Assembly: GCA_007127615.1 (NCBI GenBank)
Contig: SKZB01000107.1
Coordinates: 1-7,837, forward strand
Source: Phycisphaerales bacterium
Lineage (GTDB): Bacteria > Planctomycetota > Phycisphaerae > Phycisphaerales > SM1A02
Direction: 5' to 3'
DNA length: 7,837 nucleotides
Each line of letters opens with the position of its first letter. Position 1 is the first letter of the stretch. The notes beneath the pieces were generated by a model. It did not search any database, had not been told where the DNA came from, and saw only the letters and a program-made list of their open reading frames with translations. Shown here one piece after another: positions 1-6,160 of the stretch. Both the position numbers and the translations under genes were made by a program.

Positions 1-203
1 ATATATTCAACACCCAATTCCAATGATGGGATCTGCAATCTGCTTTGAGCCTCACTCCAGATGTTAAGTGCCTGTTCGTACTCCCCTGCAGCCTCGGCCT
101 CACGGCCGAGTTCAAGCCAGTACTCCGCATCCAGATTCACAGCAGCATGATTGCCGGATTGCATTGAAAATACTACAGCAAGTATAAAAGAAATAAATCC
201 CAT
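1..203 (-). CDS. Exported TPR-type protein, N-terminal 67 residues only
   Basis: This gene reads off the left edge of the window, so only its first 67 codons are seen. The ATG at 203-201 is the first start after an in-frame TAG. The first 20 or so residues are a hydrophobic signal-peptide-like segment ending near NHAA. Residues 27-53 fit one tetratricopeptide repeat: W29, L32, G33, G40, Y42, A45, W49 and A52 occupy consensus TPR positions (seen). TPR units mediate protein-protein contacts, so an exported scaffold or adaptor role is the likely inference. It begins 25 bases after the stop of the beta-propeller lipoprotein gene on the same strand and is probably the last visible member of that operon. 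No Shine-Dalgarno is evident. The bulk of the protein and any other domains lie outside the window, so the family cannot be named. Confidence 0.72.
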   Translation of the reverse strand, partial: MGFISFILAVVFSMQSGNHAAVNLDAEYWLELGREAEAAGEYEQALNIWSEAQSRLQIPSLELGVEY

Positions 204-228
204 TCTTGAAAACTAATAGACATTCATG

Positions 229-1347
229 TTAAAGCTGATAGTACTGTATTATTGAATTCCAATCCTCAAAATGCGGAAATATGCCAATAATTCGGTTATT
301 ATTTTGATCATAAACAATTCGATTGGGACAGTCTTCCAATAGATAACGATGCATGGGAACCCCCTCCCAATTAAAGACATGTAGTTCAGCTTTATTAACA
401 CATTTTTCCTTTCCTGAAGTACGATAGCCATATAAGACGAAAATATGCTCATCATTAAAATCCAAATCCTGATAATAATTTATTCTTTCAGAATTGGATC
501 GAATAAACCGTAACAATCCACCCTGTTTATGGATGGTTTGAACATAAGGCTCTTCGACTAACCGCGTCACGCTAAGCAAATTTAAAACATAGTCGTATAT
601 TTCAATCTGTCCAAAATAATTAGAAATCACAGCGATTTTTTTCGCAACCTGATTTACAACCATTTCTCCACTATATAAATAACCTCTGTGTGATTCATGA
701 AAATTAGATTTATTCATATTAAACTCCGGATAGAATGGAGTGAATCTAAGGATGGAATCAGTTGCGAGATCATATTTAAATAATTTACCATCATTCACTC
801 CCCCAAATCCTATCAACGTAGAGTCTTCCGGGATAAAGACAGCTCGTTGAGCCAGAAACAATTCAGGGGGCATTAAATAGCTTGATGCCGGCGGCCAAAC
901 ATTATTATATAGAAGTTCAGGCAATTCTACTCGATGAAGTAAGCTGCGCCCCCAATCAAGAAGAGTAAGCCGGGGTTGGTCTTTGGGATCGTTATGAAGT
1001 AATGTAGGGACAGATGTAAACTCATCAGGACCTTCTCCTCGGGTTCCAATACTTTTTAGAAATGAATAATTCTCTAATGAAAAAAATTTAAGAAAATCTG
1101 TCTCTCCGTCACGTTCACGAATAGTAAGATAATTCCCTGCTACATTAATATGCCACGGATCATACAACTCCAGACTCACCTGTGAGATTGGGACAGGCTT
1201 GAGCGTCTTTACCGTTTTCCAGTCCTCTACATCAATTACACGAACCGAATTATCATAAACCAAATCAAATTTTATGTTTGCATCCTTACAAGAATTGCAA
1301 ACCAAGAAAAGTACGAACAATATTATTGTATTGAATTTATTAATCAT
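229..1347 (-). CDS. BF3164/TolB-like 6-bladed beta-propeller lipoprotein
   Basis: A 372-residue protein with a lipoprotein signal: hydrophobic residues 8-16, then NSC with Cys20 as the likely lipidated residue. After cleavage it should sit on an envelope membrane facing outward or into the periplasm. The rest has the look of the TolB-like/BF3164 6-bladed propeller lipoproteins of Bacteroidota: many short beta-strand segments and a GTRGEGPDEF motif (residues 101-110) matching the family's usual G-x-G-x-G-P-x-E-F turn. No catalytic residues are recognisable, and the family has no firmly known enzymatic role; binding of a peptide or glycan is inference. The ATG overlaps the last 8 bases of the upstream thioredoxin-like gene, which suggests translational coupling, and a TPR-type gene follows after 25 bases. 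Propeller lipoproteins of this type are known beside NVEALA peptide genes, which supports both calls here. Confidence 0.82.
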   Translation of the reverse strand: MINKFNTIILFVLFLVCNSCKDANIKFDLVYDNSVRVIDVEDWKTVKTLKPVPISQVSLELYDPWHINVAGNYLTIRERDGETDFLKFFSLENYSFLKSIGTRGEGPDEFTSVPTLLHNDPKDQPRLTLLDWGRSLLHRVELPELLYNNVWPPASSYLMPPELFLAQRAVFIPEDSTLIGFGGVNDGKLFKYDLATDSILRFTPFYPEFNMNKSNFHESHRGYLYSGEMVVNQVAKKIAVISNYFGQIEIYDYVLNLLSVTRLVEEPYVQTIHKQGGLLRFIRSNSERINYYQDLDFNDEHIFVLYGYRTSGKEKCVNKAELHVFNWEGVPMHRYLLEDCPNRIVYDQNNNRIIGIFPHFEDWNSIIQYYQL

Positions 1348-1879
1348 GTTTATTTGAAATAATGTGTATTATTTTGTCTGCATATGAAGGTTCGTAATAT
1401 GGAGATCCGGCAAAAATCATAATCCCTTTCTCATTCAAAACAAGTGTCCTGTATCTTCGGAATGCTTCAAGTTTATTTTGTTGAATAAATATCCGATCTT
1501 TGTCTAAAAATATTGGCAACTTCTGGAGCATTTTATTTCTCGAAACATATTCGTTGAAATAAAAATTAGGGCTTCCTTCTGCAATAAAGTAGTAATTCCA
1601 TTCTTTATCAAAGAGACCTTGATCTATAAACCCGGACCAGGCTCGCATCTCAATAATGCCTATATGACATTCGGAATCGACAAGAGTAACGACTGTTGGC
1701 TGATTGTTTATATGTTTAAATGATTTCGCAGTCATATTGAAAGGCAATAAAGAATCTGGAAATACAACTGCATTTGACGAAAATTCATGTGAAACCTTGC
1801 CAGAACATGAAACGAACATCGCAAGCATTACAATCGAAATAAAGAGTCGGAATGAAACAAAAAAATGATCTGATTTCAT
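1340..1879 (-). CDS. Thioredoxin-like fold lipoprotein with degenerate redox motif
   Basis: I place the start at the ATG 1879-1877 (179 residues). An in-frame GTG at 1945 would add 22 residues, but it lies inside a strong stem-loop and would put a polar extension before the signal. From the ATG, residues 7-24 are hydrophobic and end in FVSC, a lipobox-like site with Cys25. The sequence QPTVVTLVDSEC (60-71), a Trp at 81, LPIFLDKD (121-128) and TLVLNEKGIMIFAGSP (145-160) follow the order of thioredoxin-like proteins of Bacteroidota: strand plus CXXC, helix, cis-Pro-like loop, then a final beta hairpin reading 'fvLd..G.i...G.P'. Only one Cys (C71) remains where a CXXC would be, so disulphide exchange by the usual mechanism is unlikely; a binding or single-Cys role is inference. 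It lies between the peptide and the propeller genes and overlaps the latter by 8 bases. Confidence 0.68.
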   Translation of the reverse strand: MKSDHFFVSFRLFISIVMLAMFVSCSGKVSHEFSSNAVVFPDSLLPFNMTAKSFKHINNQPTVVTLVDSECHIGIIEMRAWSGFIDQGLFDKEWNYYFIAEGSPNFYFNEYVSRNKMLQKLPIFLDKDRIFIQQNKLEAFRRYRTLVLNEKGIMIFAGSPYYEPSYADKIIHIISNKHD

Positions 1880-1914
1880 AACAATGAAAGTATATTTCCA
1901 AGAATATAATTTTC

Positions 1915-1952
1915 CCAATAAGTACCTCAAACTTATGTGAGGCACTTATTGG
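1915..1952 (-). terminator. Intercistronic stem-loop after the peptide gene (attenuator or 3'-end stabiliser)
   Basis: The arms 1915-1929 and 1938-1952 pair over 15 positions around an 8-base loop. The only non-Watson-Crick position becomes a G-U pair in minus-strand RNA and an A-C mismatch in plus-strand RNA, so the structure favours minus-strand transcripts. It begins 13 bases after the peptide gene's stop and ends 35 bases before the next ATG. It is not followed by a run of U, so it looks more like a partial terminator or mRNA-stabilising element than a full intrinsic terminator. Confidence 0.7.
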
Positions 1953-1965
1953 AGTATATGGATAT

Positions 1966-2262
1966 CTATTGACAAGGACTGCTAAAAGGGTCAGGAACCG
2001 CATAAACCATCGCACAGTCGCAACAATCTACAATGTCTCTAGGTTCAGCACCACTGCCTGTATCCCATTTTAAATAACCTCCAGGACATTGTATTTGTCC
2101 GTCACAATCATTATTTGGATTAGATGTTCCGCTAGCCAATACCTGCGCACCTGTAATATTAAAATTCGTTCCATTGTTAGATGTCGATATACTTAGCACC
2201 AACATCACCACAAACATCGCGGTGGCCGAAACGACAAGGATTATTTTTTTCATTTTTTTCAT
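1966..2262 (-). CDS. NVEALA-like exported cysteine-rich peptide precursor
   Basis: A 98-residue precursor. The Lys-rich start (MKKMKK) and hydrophobic core (about residues 7-25) form a signal or leader. Then comes NITGAQVLASG (35-45), which resembles the leader-end motif of the NVEALA family (NVEALAxG) in position and in its L-A-x-G pattern, though the NVEALA letters themselves are not conserved. The C-terminal part has six cysteines (53, 59, 80, 81, 83, 97), including a CCDC cluster, and few basic residues. NVEALA proteins are small, mostly Bacteroidota, exported peptides of unknown job; a secreted, disulphide-bonded or otherwise modified peptide is inference. It is first in a minus-strand cluster with a thioredoxin-like and a propeller lipoprotein, has structured RNA on both sides, and lacks a clear Shine-Dalgarno, as is common in this group. 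A second in-frame ATG three codons on is an alternative start. Confidence 0.72.
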   Translation of the reverse strand: MKKMKKIILVVSATAMFVVMLVLSISTSNNGTNFNITGAQVLASGTSNPNNDCDGQIQCPGGYLKWDTGSGAEPRDIVDCCDCAMVYAVPDPFSSPCQ

Positions 2263-2290
2263 GATTTTGACTTATTATAGGTTAGATTTA

Positions 2291-2320
2291 GTGTCACATA
2301 CATCCATTCGTACGTGACAC
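2291..2320 (-). promoter_or_regulatory. Stem-loop or dyad operator in the leader of the peptide gene
   Basis: Arms 2291-2302 and 2309-2320 enclose a 6-base loop. The outer seven pairs (GTGTCAC/GTGACAC) are perfect, and the two inner irregular positions are G-U pairs only in minus-strand RNA. It lies 28 bases upstream of the peptide ATG and has no following U run, so it is unlikely to be a terminator. It could be an RNA leader element or a protein operator; the sequence does not decide. Confidence 0.5.
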
Positions 2321-2336
2321 GTTTTATTTAATTAAT

Positions 2337-2370
2337 GCGAAGGTGCTCTAAGGAGTACTCCGCTTTTTTT
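2337..2370 (+). terminator. Terminator-like hairpin with T7 tract, plus orientation
   Basis: Arms 2337-2348 and 2353-2363 form an imperfect stem (GCG/CGC base, one mismatch, one bulge, one G-U) with a TAAG loop, followed directly by seven T at 2364-2370. The orientation is plus, yet the genes on both sides are on the minus strand, so it would stop antisense transcription rather than end a known gene. A competing 7-bp dyad (2368-2374 with 2385-2391) uses the same T tract. Confidence 0.35.
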
Positions 2371-2420
2371 ATCCACCAAATGACGGATAAATCCGCTTTC
2401 TATTTACTTTTTTTTGTTGC

Positions 2421-3755
2421 TTAATCGTTAAATAGATCAAAATTTTCCATGTGTTTCTCCACCATTTGACGCATGTTCTCGTTAAGCGTATCTATGTTTT
2501 TCCACACTTTGATGTAATTATGGGTAGTTTCTATCAAGAATAACATGCATATTCCCGCTCCGGCCATGAGCACTCTCTGAAAAAACTTTCCCAGCACCTT
2601 CTCCTGCATGAAGCCATAGAGCAACACTCCTACATACACTACAAGCAAAAAGAATCCGATGGCGCTCAGATACACATAACGGTCGGCAATGATGGCCGCC
2701 CGCGGGGTTGGTAGAAGGTGCAGCACCAGGGCGATGTTAATCAAAAAGAACAAACCACCGAACAGATACACTCGGTTAATTTTGTTTCGATATTCATAAA
2801 TTACCCAGCAAAATACACCAGTCGCCAGCGGGTAGAACCAGAACCGCAGCGGAATGGCCTGGCCCGGATCCATCGGGAAAAAATAGAAGTACGAGAGGTT
2901 GTGCGGTATCATCAGTTTGATGATGTATTCCCAAAAACTGTAATTGGCAAACAGCAGCCGCTGTCCAAGCGGGTAGCTTCCGCCCACGCCTGGCGATCCC
3001 TGAATGGAAAGGGTGAACCAGCCGAAAAAGAGTGCAACCAAAATAAATGGAATCTTTTCCAGCCAGATTCCTTTCTCTTTCAGATTCTTACAAACTACCA
3101 GGTCTACTATCACCATTGAGGCTACAAACACAACCGCCTGCTCCTTTGATAGCAATGATGCCAAAAAACAGATCATTACGATTCCCAATTGCCACCACTT
3201 TCCTGTTTGCCTGTAAATCATATACACCCACAAGCCCAACAGATAGAAAAAACTATATAATGGAATTTTAGAAGCACTGATCCAGGCAACTGACTCTACC
3301 TGCATAGGGTGGATGGCGAATAAGAAGGCAACCGCCCAGGCAACGGTAAACCGTTGCTTCTCGCTTAGCTCCAGGCCGGGAATCATCAAAAATAACTTAT
3401 GAAGCACCAATCCCACTAGCAAAAAGTTGAGGATGTGAATGATCAAAAAGAACAACTGAAACCCAAACGGCTCCATCCCGCCGGCCCGAACGATCAGCAT
3501 ATAGGCGAGCGTATTGACCGGGGAGTACTGCCCGCCGTTTGTTTCGGAGAAGGTGGTGGCTACGGCATCGGCGCTGATGGTATTGAGGTGTGTGACTTCA
3601 AACAGGTGGGGGTTGCCGGTTACCATCCACTGGTCGTCCCAGTTGGTGAGGAAGCCGTTGTTCAGTACTGGCGACCAAACCACCGCCAAAACCACAACCA
3701 TGCCAACAAGGATGACGGCCCGGGTTATTGAATGTTGAAGGCTCTTCAGGTACAT
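2421..3755 (-). CDS. TMTC-like GT-C membrane glycosyltransferase module without TPR tail
   Basis: A polytopic membrane protein of 444 residues from the ATG at 3755 (a GTG at 3779 would add eight). It has about ten hydrophobic segments. After the first comes the extracytoplasmic motif NWDDQW (38-43), whose acidic pair matches the catalytic or metal-binding aspartates in loop 1 of GT-C enzymes. Next come QYSPVNTLAY (76-85), HPMQVESVAWIS (149-160) and, near the end, ADRYVYLSAIGF. This string of motifs is typical of the TMTC/PMT-like proteins that usually carry a C-terminal TPR domain; here the protein stops soon after the last membrane segments. The expected role is transfer of a sugar from a lipid-linked donor to protein or another acceptor on the outer face of the membrane; donor and acceptor cannot be read from sequence. 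It stands alone on the minus strand, 158 bases upstream of the peptide gene, and is more GC-rich than that cluster. Confidence 0.78.
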   Translation of the reverse strand: MYLKSLQHSITRAVILVGMVVVLAVVWSPVLNNGFLTNWDDQWMVTGNPHLFEVTHLNTISADAVATTFSETNGGQYSPVNTLAYMLIVRAGGMEPFGFQLFFLIIHILNFLLVGLVLHKLFLMIPGLELSEKQRFTVAWAVAFLFAIHPMQVESVAWISASKIPLYSFFYLLGLWVYMIYRQTGKWWQLGIVMICFLASLLSKEQAVVFVASMVIVDLVVCKNLKEKGIWLEKIPFILVALFFGWFTLSIQGSPGVGGSYPLGQRLLFANYSFWEYIIKLMIPHNLSYFYFFPMDPGQAIPLRFWFYPLATGVFCWVIYEYRNKINRVYLFGGLFFLINIALVLHLLPTPRAAIIADRYVYLSAIGFFLLVVYVGVLLYGFMQEKVLGKFFQRVLMAGAGICMLFLIETTHNYIKVWKNIDTLNENMRQMVEKHMENFDLFND

Positions 3756-3841
3756 GGAATATGACTTATCGTTAACCACCTGATATTCATTTTGATACCG
3801 CTACAGAAGAGAATAACTGACGAAAATGATATTATCAACTA

Positions 3842-3865
3842 TAAAAAATACCCACTTAGTGGGTA
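3842..3865 (-). terminator. Terminator-like hairpin, minus orientation, in the divergent intergenic region
   Basis: TACCCAC and GTGGGTA (3849-3855, 3859-3865) form a perfect 7-bp stem with a 3-base loop. In minus-strand RNA it is followed by a run of U (the A tract at 3843-3848 on the plus strand). It lies upstream of the glycosyltransferase start and upstream of the antitoxin gene on the other strand. It could end antisense transcription from the right, act as an attenuator in the glycosyltransferase leader, or be a dyad operator. Confidence 0.45.
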
Positions 3866-3968
3866 GATATGGCAGCAATTGACGTACATAGGGCCTTTTT
3901 TTATGCGTAGATAGACAAACCACACTCTCATTTTGATTTTTATCATAATAGAAATGCTATATAATTGA

Positions 3969-4288
3969 ATGATGGCAGACAGAAATGACATATTACTTAT
4001 GATTCAAGAATCCGTTAAGGCATCGGAACCGGATGCTACAATTATTTTATATGGATCCTATGCACGCGGAGATTACCGGAAAGACTCCGATGTAGATCTG
4101 CTGATCCTGTTGGATAAAGACAAAGTTACAAGAGAGGATGAAAAAAAATTAAATATCCTTTATACGACATCGAGTTTGATACCGGCCGGATCATCAGTCC
4201 TTTTATTTTATCGAAGAATGATTGGGAATCAAAACACAAGATGACTCCGTTTTATGAAAATGTTCATAAAGAAGGTGTGGTTTTATGA
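3969..4288 (+). pseudogene. MNT-domain nucleotidyltransferase (MntA-type antitoxin), frameshifted
   Basis: The first 58 codons encode a minimal nucleotidyltransferase domain: GSYARGDYRKDSDVD gives the G-S-x(10)-D-x-D signature (G29, S30, D41, D43) that binds Mg and ATP. After the eight A at 4141-4148 the annotated frame becomes unlike the family and stops at 4244. One extra A there restores EKKIKYPLYDIEFDTG and a normal ending FYENVHKEGVVL with stop at 4286-4288, a 106-residue protein of usual family length. MntA-type antitoxins AMPylate and neutralise a HEPN (HepT) RNase encoded next door, usually with overlapping ATGA. An ATGA is present at 4285-4288, but the reading that follows is not HEPN. 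This is therefore either a decayed orphan, a slippage-controlled gene, or a sequencing error. A TATAAT at 3960-3965, only 3-6 bases before the paired ATG codons, hints at a leaderless start (weak). Confidence 0.8.
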
Positions 4289-4449
4289 ACGATATTGCAG
4301 TTCTTCAGACTGCGCCGCCAATGAGACGCCTTGCCCACAACCAAATTTCGCTTCGAGGGATAAAAGAGGTACCCGGTGAATCATGCAGATTCAATGGTTT
4401 TCTAATCATTTTCTTAATATCATCCAGATCATTTTAAAAACATTCCTGA
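4289..4449. other. Short intergenic stretch with no recognisable gene
   Basis: This is where a HEPN toxin gene would be expected. All frames were read. The plus-strand ATG at 4285 gives a 50-residue reading without HEPN features (no Rx4-6H motif in a helical context), ending at a TAA just before the dehydrogenase gene. A 34-codon minus-strand reading (4409-4305) also has no known domain. A small GCAGT/ACTGC stem lies at 4297-4313. The promoter of the downstream dehydrogenase operon is probably here, but no clear box is visible. Confidence 0.45.
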
Positions 4450-6156
4450 ATGGCAAATTATAATATTAAGGCAAAACAGGCTGTAACTTACGATGCGATC
4501 GTCATCGGGTCCGGAATCAGCGGTGGATGGGCGGCAAAAGAACTCTGTGAGAACGGCCTGAAAACACTTGTTCTGGAACGCGGAAGAATCGTCAATCATG
4601 TAACCGATTACCCCACCCTGGCTGATGATCCCTGGGACCAGGAATTGAGAGGATCCATCACACTGGAAGACCGAAAAATTCATTACAAAGGCATTCGTTC
4701 CGGGTTTATCGGTGAGAACAACAAGCATTTTTATACCAACGATCTGGAGAATCCCTACACGGAGGTAAAGCCGTTTCTGTGGATCAGGGCACATCAAATG
4801 GGAGGCCGCTCCCTGCTTTGGGGCAGACAATGTTATCGCTGGTCGGATCTTGATTTTGAAGCGAATGCGAAAGACGGTTATGGTGTAGACTGGCCGATAC
4901 GATACAAAGACCTTGAGCCATGGTATACTTATGTAGAGAAATTTGCCGGCATCAGCGGTGAGCCACTCGGGCTGTCTCAGCTGCCTGACAGCCACTTTTT
5001 GCCGCCCATGGAGCTGAATTGCCTGGAAAAACATCTCAAAAACAGGATTGAAAGTGAGTTTCCCGGAAGAAATATGATCATTGGCCGGGTGGCACACCTT
5101 ACCGAACCGCTGAACGGAAGGGGCACATGCCAGTTCAGAAATCGCTGCGACAGGGGCTGCCCGTACGGTGCGTATTTCAGCAGCAATGCCGTAACGCTGC
5201 CTGCCGCCAATGCTACCGGCAATTTGACAATCAGGCCTTATTCGATTGTGCAATCGATCATATATGATGACCAGGCAGGGAAAGCCTCAGGCGTAAGAAT
5301 CATTGATGCTGAAACTCATGAAGTAATCGAGTACCGGGCCAGAATCATCTTTTGTAATGCCTCCACGCTCAGCACCACTCAAATCCTTCTGAATTCAACC
5401 TGCGACCGCTTCCCTGACGGTCTCGGAAATGACAGCGGCGAATTGGGACACAACCTGATGGATCATACCTACAGGATAGGCGCCATGGGCGAATCAGAGG
5501 ATTTTGAGGATCAGTATTACAAGGGACGCAGGCCAAACGGGATATATATCCCGCGTTATGTGAATCTGCAGGGCCAGCCACAATCGGATACCTTCGTTCG
5601 CGGATTCGGTTTCCAGGGCGGCGCCGGACGCGCCAATTGGTCGAGAGGCGCCAATGTTGAAGATGTTGGAGGGGAATTTAAAGACAATTTAATGAAACCG
5701 GGTCCCTGGGAATTTTTTATTACCGGTTTTGCCGAATGCCTGCCTTATCATGAAAATCAGGTGTACCTGGACAGAGACAACCTGGATCATTGGGGCCAGC
5801 CTGTTCTTGCAATCGATGCGGAATGGAAAGAGAACGAATACGCCCTGAACAGACAGATCCGGGAAGATGCCAAAGAAATGCTGGACAGAGCCGGGTTAAA
5901 AAATGTGGTGGATTTTGATAATAACCATGAGATGGGATACGGAATCCATGAAATGGGTACTGCCCGGATGGGAAGAGATCCCGAAACCTCCGTTTTAAAT
6001 GCCACCAATCAAATACATGCGTGCAAAAATGTGTTTGTAACTGATGGCGCCTGTATGACATCCTCATCCTGCGTAAATCCATCCCTCACCTACATGGCGA
6101 TTACGGCGAGGGCTGCAAACCATGCCGTCTCGGAACTCAAAAAAAATAACCTCTGA
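4450..6156 (+). CDS. GMC-family FAD-dependent sugar/polyol dehydrogenase, large subunit
   Basis: A 568-residue GMC oxidoreductase. The FAD Rossmann motif is GSGISGG (20-26), with E43 at the end of strand 2 to bind ribose. MGGRSLLWGRQCYRWS (117-132) is the GMC flavin-contact segment. The C-terminal half ends with HEMGTARMG (500-508) and SCVNPSLTYMA (541-551), giving H500 and N543 as the likely catalytic pair. C227-x5-C233-x3-C237 matches the three-Cys pattern known for the [3Fe-4S] cluster of FAD-glucose and related dehydrogenases. It should therefore oxidise a sugar, sugar acid or polyol and pass electrons on through the cluster; the substrate is unknown. It has no signal peptide of its own and is followed four bases later by the Tat-signal subunit, suggesting piggyback export to the periplasm. 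The start at 4450 is the first ATG giving the usual short lead to the Rossmann fold; there is no Shine-Dalgarno. Confidence 0.92.
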   Translation: MANYNIKAKQAVTYDAIVIGSGISGGWAAKELCENGLKTLVLERGRIVNHVTDYPTLADDPWDQELRGSITLEDRKIHYKGIRSGFIGENNKHFYTNDLENPYTEVKPFLWIRAHQMGGRSLLWGRQCYRWSDLDFEANAKDGYGVDWPIRYKDLEPWYTYVEKFAGISGEPLGLSQLPDSHFLPPMELNCLEKHLKNRIESEFPGRNMIIGRVAHLTEPLNGRGTCQFRNRCDRGCPYGAYFSSNAVTLPAANATGNLTIRPYSIVQSIIYDDQAGKASGVRIIDAETHEVIEYRARIIFCNASTLSTTQILLNSTCDRFPDGLGNDSGELGHNLMDHTYRIGAMGESEDFEDQYYKGRRPNGIYIPRYVNLQGQPQSDTFVRGFGFQGGAGRANWSRGANVEDVGGEFKDNLMKPGPWEFFITGFAECLPYHENQVYLDRDNLDHWGQPVLAIDAEWKENEYALNRQIREDAKEMLDRAGLKNVVDFDNNHEMGYGIHEMGTARMGRDPETSVLNATNQIHACKNVFVTDGACMTSSSCVNPSLTYMAITARAANHAVSELKKNNL

Positions 6157-6160
6157 ACGT

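Noticed and set aside
1880..1945. Longer form of the thioredoxin-like protein from a GTG at 1945
   Set aside because: The added part falls within the stem-loop and places polar residues ahead of the lipoprotein signal; the ATG at 1879 fits better.
2718..3738. Plus-strand readings opposite the glycosyltransferase
   Set aside because: They are polar, motif-free shadows; the minus frame has conserved GT-C motifs and membrane segments.
3756..3779. GTG start for the glycosyltransferase
   Set aside because: It is possible, but the ATG at 3755 gives a normal short cytoplasmic lead before the first membrane segment; neither has a clear ribosome binding site.
4305..4409. 34-codon minus-strand reading after the antitoxin
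   Set aside because: It has no start signal, domain or partner; it was kept only as a comment on the noncoding stretch.
4429..5253. Long minus-strand reading of 274 codons opposite the dehydrogenase
   Set aside because: It lies wholly antisense to a clearly conserved GMC gene, has no domain, and has a composition typical of a shadow frame.
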